From a virus, in the IMG/VR virus record IMGVR_UViG_3300033149_006617, positions 1 to 64,000 of that record: a stretch of 64,000 bases of DNA. The stretch is one strand, 5' to 3'. How positions within the stretch are numbered: position 1 is the first letter of the stretch; the number at the start of each line of letters is the position of its first letter. This document shows, piece after piece, positions 1 through 9,104 of the stretch. The translations under genes were made by a program, and so were the position numbers. A model generated the notes under the pieces. That model searched no databases and had not been told where the DNA came from. It was given only the letters and a program-made list of their open reading frames with translations.

Positions 1-1
1 C

Positions 2-589
2 GGCGCAGAGCCGGTCGTACAACCCACGGTAACGGGCGTGCGCGGCGGCGGGGGAACCGCCAACCTTCTGTCGGCCTTGGCAGGCATGGGACTTATAGAA
101 GACAACACGACCGCTGCAAAGGGCGAAATCAAGTTGCCTGTCGGCTCGCCTGCCGAGATGGCCGCCCAGATTGACCAGGACAAAGACCTGCGGCTACTCT
201 TCGACGACACCACAGTAGAGCACGCCGTCTGGCAGTTCAGGATGCCCGACGATTACGGCGGCAACCTCGTCGCCAAGATTCAATACGCGATGGCTTCCGC
301 GACGAGCGGCAAGGTGGACTTTGAGGTCTCGGTCATGGCGGTCAGCGGCGATGACGAGCAAGACTTGGACGCCGATTCCTACGACGCGGCGAACGCGGCC
401 AACGCTACTGTGCCTGGAACGGCGGGCTACCTTGGCGAATTGACCATAACACTGACGAACGACGACGACGTAGCCGCCGGTGACTACGTGCGTATCAAGC
501 TGGAACGCGACGCCGACGACGCGACCGACGACACCGCAACCGGCGACTGCGAAGTCCGCAACGTCGTCTTAGAGTACGAGGTGGCGTGA
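2..589 (+). CDS. Virion-associated protein, 5' end outside window
   Basis: The frame is open from base 2, so the gene begins before the window; a GTG at 38 lies inside it and is probably not the start. The visible part is rich in Ala, Asp, Gly and Thr, with alternating hydrophobic and polar residues typical of a beta-rich virion protein, and ends in an acidic segment. Base composition is clearly more GC-rich than most of the window. I recognise no named family; a structural role is inferred from position next to other virion genes. The stop overlaps the next start by one base (TGATG). Confidence 0.6.
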   Translation, partial: GAEPVVQPTVTGVRGGGGTANLLSALAGMGLIEDNTTAAKGEIKLPVGSPAEMAAQIDQDKDLRLLFDDTTVEHAVWQFRMPDDYGGNLVAKIQYAMASATSGKVDFEVSVMAVSGDDEQDLDADSYDAANAANATVPGTAGYLGELTITLTNDDDVAAGDYVRIKLERDADDATDDTATGDCEVRNVVLEYEVA

Positions 590-1206
590 TGGCGATTGAG
601 TTTGACGGGACTAATCAATATGTGGACTGTGGTGATGTGGAAGCGATTGACGGAACTACAGAATTGACGGTGGTTGCTCTTTTCTGGCGGGATGAAATAG
701 TCGGTAGCGGTTCATCACAGCAAGGCAATGTTGATTGTTTGTCAGTCCTTGTTTATGATGGGGACACACAAGCTTGGAGCAGCTCACCTGACGGGAGCCT
801 CAATGATACTAATTGGCACCACGTCGCCTTTACTTTTGTAGCTAATGATTCCCAAGGTTTGAAACCCTATGTAGATGGAATCAATGTCAATTCGGCCTCC
901 ACGATTGGTTGCGATTCGATATACGCAACATCGAATCCCTTCATTATAGCAGCCGCTATTGACAGTACAGCTTATTTAGCGGGTTTGGTTGACGAAGTAT
1001 GCGTTTGGAACATTGCCCTAACTGCCGACGAAATTGCCACACTTGCTAAGAGCAAGCGCCGTCTGGCCCTATCCGTTCGCGGCGACCACATTGTAGGTTA
1101 TTGGCGTCTCGACGGGCCTAACGGAGCAGTAGCGACGGGCGCGAACAGTGGTACGCCGTACAACGACCCAGTTTACAGGGGCAGTATTCTGACGTATCCT
1201 GAATAA
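589..1206 (+). CDS. LamG-like jelly-roll domain protein
   Basis: A 205-residue protein that is essentially one concanavalin-A-like (LamG/pentraxin) sandwich. Family signatures seen: FDGTNQYVDCG at the N-terminus, WHHVAFTF near residue 84, YVDGINVNS near 100 and LVDEVCVWNIALTADEI near 140, the usual order in LamG-type folds. Such domains in phages usually sit on tail or capsid decorations and bind glycans. The ATG at 589 overlaps the previous stop and has GAGGTGG upstream; the GTG at 586 is less likely. It is noticeably more AT-rich than the genes on both sides. Confidence 0.8.
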   Translation: MAIEFDGTNQYVDCGDVEAIDGTTELTVVALFWRDEIVGSGSSQQGNVDCLSVLVYDGDTQAWSSSPDGSLNDTNWHHVAFTFVANDSQGLKPYVDGINVNSASTIGCDSIYATSNPFIIAAAIDSTAYLAGLVDEVCVWNIALTADEIATLAKSKRRLALSVRGDHIVGYWRLDGPNGAVATGANSGTPYNDPVYRGSILTYPE

Positions 1207-1221
1207 CAGGAGATGTGCGCG

Positions 1222-1512
1222 ATGGACATTGTAATCACGATACCCGACGACAACGCGCAGACGGTCATAGACTGCTTGTGCAAGGCGGGCGATTATAAGG
1301 CGACAATCGTTGACGAGGAAACCGGCGAGGAACGCCCGAACCCCATCACGCCTCTGCAGTTCGCCCAAGTGCGCATTCACAAGCACATCCGCGATGTGGT
1401 CAGGGCGCAACTGCAGAAGGAGTACGTCAAGCCGATTATCGTGAAGGCGGCGGAAGATGCAGACGTCGCCGTCGGGCGGGTAAGGCCGATTAAGAGGGAT
1501 GCACTCCGATGA
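1222..1512 (+). CDS. Small conserved phage protein, function unknown
   Basis: 96 residues beginning MDIVITIPDDNAQTVIDCLC. The AGGAG at 1208-1212 fits the ATG at 1222 and is too close to the ATG at 1213. The N-terminal beta strand followed by a helix, and the mention of GEERPNPITPLQFAQ, resemble short proteins found beside phage tail-fibre genes, but no function is known to me. The gene is GC-rich like the gene at the left edge. Its stop overlaps the next start by ATGA. Confidence 0.6.
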   Translation: MDIVITIPDDNAQTVIDCLCKAGDYKATIVDEETGEERPNPITPLQFAQVRIHKHIRDVVRAQLQKEYVKPIIVKAAEDADVAVGRVRPIKRDALR

Positions 1513-1625
1513 AGCGGATTAAACCTTGGTGGAAAGACTGTGCCGTTTGGTTCGGGATCGGACTTATAGTTGGAATGGTTTTAATGGCTAATGCCATGTC
1601 TCTTTTCACCGAGCAGTATTGGTAG
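1509..1625 (+). CDS. 38-residue single-span membrane protein
   Basis: The ATG at 1509 overlaps the preceding stop (ATGA). The product has a basic, Trp-containing N-terminus (MKRIKPWWKDC) and then one hydrophobic segment of about 20 residues (residues 13-33). A coupled start and membrane topology argue that it is real. It could be a small holin-like or membrane-anchoring peptide; that is a guess. Confidence 0.5.
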   Translation: MKRIKPWWKDCAVWFGIGLIVGMVLMANAMSLFTEQYW

Positions 1626-1636
1626 GATAGATTACA

Positions 1637-3349
1637 TTGAAAATAACGGTAGCGGGCAAAAATAACAGCAAGAGGATATTTATAGACAGCAAGAGATTCA
1701 TCCTGCGGCATGGAATGCCGTTGGATGTACCAGACGATATTGGGTTGCGATTGATTAATTCAGGGGTAGCCATGTTATATGATGATGGGGGTCCTCCTGA
1801 GTTTGCCGGAAAATTTTCGGACAAGGATTGCACCATTATAATTGTGACTTATTCCGATATGAGGGACCTCCCTTATGCGGTAAAATGCGCGGAAGAGGCT
1901 GCACCGAGAGGTAAAATAATAGTTTATGGTAACGGTGCTACTAAGGAAGTTGCAGATTGGGTTGATGCCTACCCTAGCGGTGTAAATGTACCTGCGCACA
2001 AAAGTATAGCCGCCGCTTGGAACGCCGCTATAAAGCTGGCCGAGACGCGCATAGTCATATTGCTCAATGATGATGCATTTCTTAAGAGGGATGGCGTAGC
2101 GAGGCTCATTCAGCCGTTGCAGTATGATGACGTAGGAGCTACGGGGGCCACCGGAGGCATATTGAGTGTGAGTTTGGACCATGTAGGCACCACCCTGAAT
2201 AGCAACGAGGCTCATTACATTGAGGGCTATTGTATAGCATTTCGTAAGAAGGTCTGGCGTGAGTTGGGTGGATTTGACGAGGAATTCATACCGGCTTATT
2301 GTGAAGATTCTGACTTTGGGTTGCGGCTTAAAAAGGCAGGATATAGGTTAATAGTTGTACCTGGGACTTGTGCGCATGTCGGAAGCGCGACGTTCAAGCC
2401 TGGCAATACTTTAGCCGAGCACAGCAAAATAAGGCTACGGGAAAAGCATAAGGCATTACCAGTGCCCGCGAGATCGTTAAGAGACCAACTTGGTTATGAT
2501 GTCTGTGTGCAATGCCACCCAGCTCATAAGTGGATAGTTGACGCCACTCCAGGGGTACGATTTGGGAATACAGGAGACCTTGTGGTAGATTTAGATGGTG
2601 TCTACGAGGTACCGGAATCCCAGGGAAATTTTGGTTGCCATCCAGTATTGCGAATGTGCAATAAAGCGGGGGTAGCACCGCTTAATGAACATTACTTGAT
2701 AGTGCCGCCTCAGCATATAATAGATAAGGCCAATAACTTCATGCGTAAGTTCGATGATGGTAAGATAAATATTGCAACAGCCATTAGGGCGGCACACAGG
2801 CCTGCTAGTAACTGGTCGGGAGAGAAATTTTTCCAGGTTATGAAAGGGCTCCCTGAATACCGCTTTTTTCTCTTCGACGCCGAAAAAAATCCCCCCGCAG
2901 ATGTAAACGGTGGGCACTGGCAGGGATTTGATAAATTGCCCAATGTGGTCAATCTCACAGGGGCTACGCCAGACTTATTTTACTTATTTGCGTTGGTATC
3001 AAAGTGTCACGTTGCGTTGACGGTAGATACATTAATGTCCACATTGGCAAATGCCGCTGGTATTCCGCAAGTGTTGTTGCTGGCTGGGTTGCCCCCAACG
3101 TCACGCAAGCATCCATTCGGCCCTGAATGCAGGGTATTAGGGCCGGATCCAAAGCCCCCCTGCTGGCCCTGCAGGGCAAGAGGGGCATGTCCCAACGTGC
3201 ACGGGAGCACCAATAAGGTCAAGGACAACACGGGCAAAGTTATCTTTGAGCAGAGGGTGGGGGGAGGCCCCCATTGTTTGAGCAATATATCGCCGGAAAG
3301 GGTAATCAAAGTACTGAAAGCCTTAGTGAAAAATAGTGAGCCAAAATGA
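1637..3349 (+). CDS. GT2-GT9 fusion glycosyltransferase
   Basis: A 570-residue protein from a TTG start. Residues about 65-270 form a GT-A family 2 glycosyltransferase: IIIVTYSDM near the start, the metal-binding region as LLNDDAF, then GGFDEEFIPAYCEDSDFG, the typical acceptor-side ED motif of rhamnosyl/galactofuranosyltransferase-like enzymes. Residues about 330-570 look like a family 9 heptosyltransferase C-terminal half: VALTVDTLMSTLANAAG matches the D-S/T-hxHLAAA region, and a Cys cluster (CWPCRARGACP) follows, as in many GT9 proteins. The fusion suggests sequential addition of two sugars. It heads a run of sugar genes placed among virion genes. Confidence 0.75.
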   Translation: MKITVAGKNNSKRIFIDSKRFILRHGMPLDVPDDIGLRLINSGVAMLYDDGGPPEFAGKFSDKDCTIIIVTYSDMRDLPYAVKCAEEAAPRGKIIVYGNGATKEVADWVDAYPSGVNVPAHKSIAAAWNAAIKLAETRIVILLNDDAFLKRDGVARLIQPLQYDDVGATGATGGILSVSLDHVGTTLNSNEAHYIEGYCIAFRKKVWRELGGFDEEFIPAYCEDSDFGLRLKKAGYRLIVVPGTCAHVGSATFKPGNTLAEHSKIRLREKHKALPVPARSLRDQLGYDVCVQCHPAHKWIVDATPGVRFGNTGDLVVDLDGVYEVPESQGNFGCHPVLRMCNKAGVAPLNEHYLIVPPQHIIDKANNFMRKFDDGKINIATAIRAAHRPASNWSGEKFFQVMKGLPEYRFFLFDAEKNPPADVNGGHWQGFDKLPNVVNLTGATPDLFYLFALVSKCHVALTVDTLMSTLANAAGIPQVLLLAGLPPTSRKHPFGPECRVLGPDPKPPCWPCRARGACPNVHGSTNKVKDNTGKVIFEQRVGGGPHCLSNISPERVIKVLKALVKNSEPK

Positions 3350-4310
3350 ACGTGCTGTTATATGGTCATTGGTATAATGACAGCCCAGGTAATCTTATTA
3401 TACTATCAAACAATGTGCAGAGAATTTGTTTAGTGAATTGGGATTCAATTGTGCATTTGATGGGCCTAATAGTGGGGTGTGGACGCGTCAAAAAGCCGAA
3501 GAAGTTGCCGAGCAATATGATGTAATTTGCTTCGCAGGATGCGGTCAATTGATACCGTGGGATACTACACCTAGCGGTTGGGCTTGGCAGGGTGATGTAG
3601 ATATATCACCTATTATTGGAAAGAAAGTAATCGCGCTGGCGATAGGGGTCAATGAAAGGCATCCATCAGCCGTAGCAGGTGAGAACATAGCATCCCTTTG
3701 CAACGCGGGGGCGATATTTACCGGCAGGGATGACGTAACCACCAGATGGTTATCGCAATACTGTAACGATGTGATGCTTGTGCCTGATTTGGCATTTCTA
3801 TCTGATAGGATACAGCGTGATTCCACGGGCAAAATAGGGATATTGGTGGGAAAACCCATCCCAGGGCAATTACCAGAAATGATCGCGCAGATTTCGGGTA
3901 AAGATATAGTGTTATTTACACACAGTGAGTTTGACCTCTATCGAAATGTGTGGAGCGATGTAGCGGAGGTTTTACAGCCTACTAACATTGACGAATTGGC
4001 AGAGATATACGCCACTTGCGATGCAATTGTAGGCCATCGCTACCATAACGGTATATTGGCATTAGTTCATAGGAAACCTTTTGTATGGGTTATACGTAAT
4101 ATAAAGACTGGTGCATTTGCAGATACTTGGCCTGTGCTTACAGACCATATTGTACCCAGAGGGGATATGACTATTGACGAATGGGCTGAACAAATTGTGG
4201 CGCGTGTCAGCACGCCATTGTCGAGGTACGAAATGTCATTTGCGGATATGCGCAAACATGAAATAAGGAACAAAATGGCGGCATTATTGGAGAGGAGATT
4301 GTCAAAATGA
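3346..4310 (+). CDS. Polysaccharide pyruvyl-transferase-like protein, 5' end in another frame
   Basis: The main frame (usable from TTG 3426) encodes a pyruvyl-transferase-like protein: CFAGCGQLIP, VIALAIGVN, AIFTGRDDVTTRWLSQ, then AIVGHRYHNGILALVHRKPF, the conserved GxRxHxxI-like region near the C-terminus. The N-terminus expected for the family (MNVLLYGHWYNDSPGN) starts at ATG 3346, overlapping the previous stop, but in a different frame. Joining the two needs one extra base near 3392-3396; a second C there would read GNPYYTIKQCAENLF. So the gene is either broken by a 1-nt deletion, carries an assembly error, or is shifted during translation. Family members transfer pyruvate ketals to sugars. 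Confidence 0.6.
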
Positions 4311-5308
4311 CTATATTGATAACTGGCGGATGTGGATTTTTGGGGCACCACTTGGTAGAACATGTACTTAAAAATACCGATTGGGATGTAATAATTTTCG
4401 ATAAGTTGACCTACGCTAGCAGCGGGTATGACAGGCTGAGGGATATTAATGTGTTTGACGACCGGCGGGTAAGGTGTTTTGATGTTGATATAACTCAGCC
4501 CATATCAGAGGGGATAGGAAAAGAAACACCACACGTGGATTATATTGTTCATGCTGCTGCAGAAACACATGTGGATAGAAGCATTGAAGATCCTATACCG
4601 TTTGTTATGACGAATGTCGTAGGGACGACTAATATGCTTCAGTTTGCCCGTTTGTTGCCGGATTTAAAATGGTTTCATTACTTCTCTACTGATGAGGTAT
4701 TTGGGCCAGCACCGTCGGGAGTGGCGTACAAGGAATGGGACAGATATAATTCCGGTAATCCATATGCAGCGTCAAAGGCAGGCGCGGAGGAAATAGTATT
4801 AGCGTTCGGCAATACATATAAGTTACCGATATTTGTGACCCATACCATGAATTTATTTGGTGAACGGCAACATCCTGAGAAGTTCATTCCAAAGGTGATC
4901 CGTAGCGTTCTGAAAGGGGATGTAGTCACCATCCATGCTGACCCCACCAAGACCAAATCTGGAAGTCGCTTCTATTTACATTGTAGGAATGCCGCTGCTG
5001 CTACGTTGTTCCTATTAGAAAACGCCGAACAAAGGGACAAATACAACATAGTAGGAGAAAAGGAAGTCAGCAACCTTGAACTGGCGCAATTCATTGCAGA
5101 TGTGCTTGGTAAACCATTGTCTTATAGACTTGTGGACTTCCATAGTAGCAGACCTGGCCATGACTTGAGGTATGCTCTGGACGGCAGTAAGTTGGCCAGT
5201 ATGGGCTTCAGCTTTCCCAAAACGTTTGAGGAAAGTTTAGAAAAAACTATATTGTGGACGATAGAGCACCTAGAGTGGTTGGGGCCGAAGTGGGGAATAC
5301 CCTTGTGA
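4307..5308 (+). CDS. Nucleotide-sugar 4,6-dehydratase (RmlB-like extended SDR)
   Basis: 333 residues of the extended short-chain dehydrogenase family. Rossmann motif ITGGCGFLGHHL at the N-terminus binds NAD; VHAAAETHVDRSI is the hallmark of dTDP-glucose 4,6-dehydratases; FSTDEVFG carries the Thr-Asp-Glu catalytic triad of dehydratases; YAASKAGAE supplies the Tyr-x3-Lys pair. Length is normal. It probably makes a 4-keto-6-deoxy nucleotide sugar. ATGA overlap with the previous gene and GTGA overlap with the next show one operon of sugar genes. Epimerase/decarboxylase activity is less likely given the TDE motif. Confidence 0.85.
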   Translation: MTILITGGCGFLGHHLVEHVLKNTDWDVIIFDKLTYASSGYDRLRDINVFDDRRVRCFDVDITQPISEGIGKETPHVDYIVHAAAETHVDRSIEDPIPFVMTNVVGTTNMLQFARLLPDLKWFHYFSTDEVFGPAPSGVAYKEWDRYNSGNPYAASKAGAEEIVLAFGNTYKLPIFVTHTMNLFGERQHPEKFIPKVIRSVLKGDVVTIHADPTKTKSGSRFYLHCRNAAAATLFLLENAEQRDKYNIVGEKEVSNLELAQFIADVLGKPLSYRLVDFHSSRPGHDLRYALDGSKLASMGFSFPKTFEESLEKTILWTIEHLEWLGPKWGIPL

Positions 5309-6522
5309 ATGCGTTATTTTATACCCACAACGATAGCGAGTGGTATGCATTCGCCGCAGTGAGCAAGGAATTAGAGCGGCGAGGGTGGCATACGGTAGCA
5401 ATGACTATGTATGATAAGGATAAGGTCATACTTGCCCGTGAGCCTAAGAAGAGATTAATTGGGGGCAAAGAATATGCCGTATGTCGGCCCCTCACTATCG
5501 GCGGAAAAATGAGCCGCATTTCACCCCGTATCGGAACAATGGCTGATATGGTGGTTGAATTCGGCCCTGGTGGCCCTACGGCAACGGAATTGTTTGACTT
5601 GGTGAAGCCTGATATATTGATATTGCGGACTGAACGAGGATTTATTTGGAGAGAATTGGCGGAATTAGCCCGCAGGAAAGGTGTGCCGGTGGCGATAGTC
5701 GCATGCGCAATGTGTCATCTACCAGCATATACTGAAGGGCCGTTAGGCGGTGTTGCCCCATTCCTGGGTGATGTTCATTGTATAATAAGTCAAGGAGCCT
5801 ATGATATATTGAAACATCGAGGTTATAAGTATTTGGATAAGGTAGTAGTAACCGGCACCGCAGTGCCGGAGGCTCCTTGGCTGGATGTGACGGGCAATCA
5901 ATGGCAGCCAGATAAGGAAGCAGGCCCGATATTATTCACTGAGCAACATGATTTTCCGCCCGACCAAAAGGCCAGAATAAATATGCTCAAGGCGCTACAT
6001 TCATTAGCATTGGCATTCCCAGATCGGCAAGTATTAGTGCGCCCTCACTTTGAACGGGCATGGAACGATGAATTGGATTTGAACTTGATGCTGGAATACC
6101 CTGTAGGAATGCTTAAGTTACCGGCGGTGGCCCCTAACTTAGCAATGGCTAATCGAGGGGTGTGTATATTTGATGCGTGCAGAGCCGCCTGGCGGATGGT
6201 GACAGTAGCGTCGCTGTCATCGGTAGATGCCGCTGTATGTGGCACACCAGTTGTGAGTATGGGATGGTTGCATGACTTTCCTAGCCCCGAATATAAACCT
6301 ACAGATGTAGGTGAACCAGCGGGGTCAACCTCGTATTGGCATAGACCATTGCAATGGTTCTTTGATGAATCAGTGCCGGTAGCTATGTCGGTGGACGAGT
6401 TGATATATGATGTGGAGGAGGCTTCCCTTGGCCCGCGTTTTTTGGAGTATTATTGTGGGGTAGATGGTGAGCCTAGTTCGGTACGCATCGCAGACGTATT
6501 GGAGGACCTTGTGGATGCCTAG
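5305..6522 (+). CDS. Putative GT-B-fold glycosyltransferase / surface-carbohydrate protein
   Basis: 405 residues from GTG 5305, chosen because it overlaps the upstream stop as GTGA and has a GGGG stretch 9 nt upstream; the longer frame from 5254 would overlap by 55 nt. Two Rossmann-like halves are visible: LFYTHNDSEWYAFAAVSKEL at the N-terminus, and a C-terminal part with ILFTEQHDFPPDQ, VLVRPHFE and SSVDAAVCGTPVVSMG, which resembles the donor-binding region of CDP-glycerol/sialyl-type GT-B transferases. Donor and acceptor cannot be assigned. Context points to assembly of the same glycan. Confidence 0.55.
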   Translation: MNALFYTHNDSEWYAFAAVSKELERRGWHTVAMTMYDKDKVILAREPKKRLIGGKEYAVCRPLTIGGKMSRISPRIGTMADMVVEFGPGGPTATELFDLVKPDILILRTERGFIWRELAELARRKGVPVAIVACAMCHLPAYTEGPLGGVAPFLGDVHCIISQGAYDILKHRGYKYLDKVVVTGTAVPEAPWLDVTGNQWQPDKEAGPILFTEQHDFPPDQKARINMLKALHSLALAFPDRQVLVRPHFERAWNDELDLNLMLEYPVGMLKLPAVAPNLAMANRGVCIFDACRAAWRMVTVASLSSVDAAVCGTPVVSMGWLHDFPSPEYKPTDVGEPAGSTSYWHRPLQWFFDESVPVAMSVDELIYDVEEASLGPRFLEYYCGVDGEPSSVRIADVLEDLVDA

Positions 6523-7297
6523 GCCAACGTTTGAGGAGCCACCTGAATCTGCAGATTTGTCATCATCGCTCACTGTGGCGTTGGTGGTAGCACGGGCAGG
6601 CAGTAAATCCCTCCCTGGGAAGAATATTGTTCCTATACACGGTGTGCCGTCTGTAATGTATGCAATAGAGGCGGCACTGAGGTGCAAATCCATAGATGAA
6701 GTTTGGATTAGCACCGATTGTAAGACGTGCATGTCATTGGCAAGGGAACGCGGTCTGGGTATCATATACAGGCCGATAGCCTATGCTAAGGATAATTCCA
6801 GCATACAGTTGGCATGGCTACACGCATTAGGATTGCTCAAAAAAATCGGGCGGAAGGTACAAACTATGGTCAGCCTCCAAGCGGATAGCCCTATCAGGGA
6901 AATAGACCTGCTCCAGCGGGCAATATTGGCTCATAGAAATAATGAAGATGGCCTTCCTGCGTTATCGGTATTGATTGACCGAGTGCATGTACCTGCATGG
7001 GCGATGACGATGATGGGTGATGGCACCATTGCGGCTGCTGAGTGCTATAAGAGTAGTCCTGACCATAATTCGTTCCCGCCTGGAATATGGCCAACAGGAG
7101 GTGTGGTTGTTTTTGACGCTAAGATAGCAGGGAAATCAATGGCTAATGGCCAGGGCTTGAGCGACTATTATGTGCCGATTGAGGTCCCCATCGCTGTGGA
7201 TATTCACAGCAAGCATGACGTAGAATTGGCAGAGGCCATTCTGGATAAATGGCCAAACAAATTCATAACAATAAAGCATGGTGAGAATAATGACTAA
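6515..7297 (+). CDS. CMP-sugar synthetase-like cytidylyltransferase (NeuA/KdsB type)
   Basis: 260 residues from ATG 6515 (GGAGGA 8 nt upstream). VVARAGSKSLPGKNIVPIHG matches the nucleotide-binding P-loop-like motif of acylneuraminate cytidylyltransferases; VWISTDC, SIQLAWLHAL, VSLQADSPIRE and DIHSKHDVELAE occupy the places of the usual substrate and metal motifs. Such enzymes load a sugar acid onto CMP. Whether the sugar is a sialic-type acid, Kdo or an amino sugar cannot be read here. Its start lies just before the stop of the preceding gene. Confidence 0.75.
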   Translation: MPRPTFEEPPESADLSSSLTVALVVARAGSKSLPGKNIVPIHGVPSVMYAIEAALRCKSIDEVWISTDCKTCMSLARERGLGIIYRPIAYAKDNSSIQLAWLHALGLLKKIGRKVQTMVSLQADSPIREIDLLQRAILAHRNNEDGLPALSVLIDRVHVPAWAMTMMGDGTIAAAECYKSSPDHNSFPPGIWPTGGVVVFDAKIAGKSMANGQGLSDYYVPIEVPIAVDIHSKHDVELAEAILDKWPNKFITIKHGENND

Positions 7298-8831
7298 AGC
7301 GACTGCGATAGCACGATACTTGAAGGAGAAGGGTGCACCTGTATTTACTCTTTTGGGCGCGACTATTTCACCCGTCCTTGCAGCGTTGGGTAGAGAGGCC
7401 GAGGAATTGGTAGTGCCGGTATGTAATGAGTTTACTGCTAGCACAGCGGCAGATGGCTATGCAAGGGCTTCGGGTGAGCCTGCGGTAGTCCTTGTATCTG
7501 GGGGGCCTGGCGCAGTTACAGCCGCTCCTGGCATAGCCGATGCCTATGAGTCAAGATTTCCAATGGTAGTGCTGGTGGGGCAAGAACCTACTGAACATGA
7601 TGGTAGGGAAGTAGTGCATCATTGTGAGCACATTAATATCTTCGAGCCGATAACTGTTGCACAATACATATTGACGCACAATGAAAGTGCTAGAGGGGTG
7701 CTGGATTGGGCATTTGAGCGGGTGATTAGGTCGCGTCAGGGACCGGTCCTGATTGAACTTCCCCGTGATGTACAGGAAAGCACGGAATGTCCTGCGTCAC
7801 CAATCGTCCCTACATCGGAATGTTACTTTGATATAGATGTAAAGGAAGAACTTGGCGAGCTGGCTTCAATGATACGGCAAAGCCGAAAACCTGCTATTTT
7901 AGCGGGAGGAGGGATTGTATCTGCAAATGCGTGGCCATTCCTACGAAAATTCGCGGAGAAGATAGGGGCCGCAGTTTTACTGACGCATACTGCTAATGGA
8001 GTAATTCCTCCAGACCATCCTTGCTATGCTGGTATGGCTCCTATGCCACATGCCAGAGAGATATGGGAGAATGCGGATTTGCTTATTGCTATAGGGACGA
8101 GATTACCCAGCATGTGCACCAACAGTTGGCAATACCCCAGGCCACCTAAGGTGGTGCATATTGACGAGGACCATAACGTGCTTGGGACTGAGTATGAGCC
8201 TGATTTGACGATATGTGATGATGCATGGAACGTATTGTCAGATTTGGTGGGGAGAGATTATGGGGAACACGCTTTATGGCATGTACCGCCTGAATGCCCA
8301 TTGGGCAGGGAAATGCGGTTGATCGCGGATGCATTGGAGGAAGAGGTCCCTCAGCAACGGGTGTTGGCATTAGGGCTGAATCGCGTAGGATCTGCCTTGC
8401 ATGTATTGTGGAACAGGGCTAAGCGCCCTCGAAGGCTCATTAGAGTGAGTGGATTTGACCTGTTAGGGACGGCGTTTGGATTTGGTATAGGGGCATATTA
8501 TGCCACAAAGGAACCTCCAGTTTGGGTGTCTGGCGACGGCGAATTTCTATTCAATCTATCTGACCTTGGTACGATGCGCAGATTGCCTGTAGGTACTGTG
8601 GGTGTTATTGTGTGTAATGGGACGTATGAGGCCGTGAGGGAGTTTTCCATGCGGGCGCAAAATTCCGAGTTCTGTTGTAGGGTGCCCGCAGAAGATATAC
8701 CTGCTATTTGCAGGGCGCTTGGCTTTGATGTAATCATGTCGAATTGTGACAGTTTTAGGATGGACTTGCGGCAGGCTCTTTCCGCAGATAGGCACACCAT
8801 TATCTGCCTACAAATAAGCGGAGATGCATAA
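7290..8831 (+). CDS. Thiamine-diphosphate-dependent enzyme (acetolactate-synthase-like)
   Basis: A complete ThDP enzyme of 513 residues. N-terminal pyrimidine-binding domain with the catalytic Glu in CNEFTASTAADGYARA (about residue 50) and GPGAVTAAPGIADAY; middle domain; C-terminal pyrophosphate domain with WVSGDGEFLFNLSDLGTM and the Asn of VIVCNGTYEA. ATG 7290 is preferred over 7278. Family members act on pyruvate or 2-oxo acids. In a sugar locus, relatives attach two-carbon units to keto sugars for branched-chain sugars; that role is inferred. A metabolic ThDP enzyme is unusual in a phage. Confidence 0.8.
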   Translation: MTKATAIARYLKEKGAPVFTLLGATISPVLAALGREAEELVVPVCNEFTASTAADGYARASGEPAVVLVSGGPGAVTAAPGIADAYESRFPMVVLVGQEPTEHDGREVVHHCEHINIFEPITVAQYILTHNESARGVLDWAFERVIRSRQGPVLIELPRDVQESTECPASPIVPTSECYFDIDVKEELGELASMIRQSRKPAILAGGGIVSANAWPFLRKFAEKIGAAVLLTHTANGVIPPDHPCYAGMAPMPHAREIWENADLLIAIGTRLPSMCTNSWQYPRPPKVVHIDEDHNVLGTEYEPDLTICDDAWNVLSDLVGRDYGEHALWHVPPECPLGREMRLIADALEEEVPQQRVLALGLNRVGSALHVLWNRAKRPRRLIRVSGFDLLGTAFGFGIGAYYATKEPPVWVSGDGEFLFNLSDLGTMRRLPVGTVGVIVCNGTYEAVREFSMRAQNSEFCCRVPAEDIPAICRALGFDVIMSNCDSFRMDLRQALSADRHTIICLQISGDA

Positions 8832-8852
8832 AATCATAGGAGGAAAAGTACA

Positions 8853-9104
8853 ATGAAGACGTTGAATGAAGCCATTGCAGAACATAATAACCTTCGCATG
8901 AGGCTACAACAGATAGATGCCGCCAGGCAGGAAGTTATAGCCAACATGTTGCGGCTTGAGGGACAAATTAGCCTCCTTGAGGAGCAGAAGGCTGAACAGG
9001 AGAAAGCGGCTGAAAAAGAAGCAACTGAAGGGAAAGCAGGAGAGGAAGAATCAACAGGCGAGGAAAAACCGGCAGAAGAAGATACAACCCACGAGGATGA
9101 GTAG
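8853..9104 (+). CDS. Small coiled-coil protein with acidic tail
   Basis: 83 residues with AGGAGG upstream. Residues 1-50 form a helical heptad pattern (NNLRMRLQQIDAARQ, RLEGQISLLEEQKAE); the rest is nearly all Glu, Ala, Gly and Thr. It lies just before the head-tail joining genes. No family recognised; a scaffold or chaperone role is possible. Confidence 0.55.
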   Translation: MKTLNEAIAEHNNLRMRLQQIDAARQEVIANMLRLEGQISLLEEQKAEQEKAAEKEATEGKAGEEESTGEEKPAEEDTTHEDE

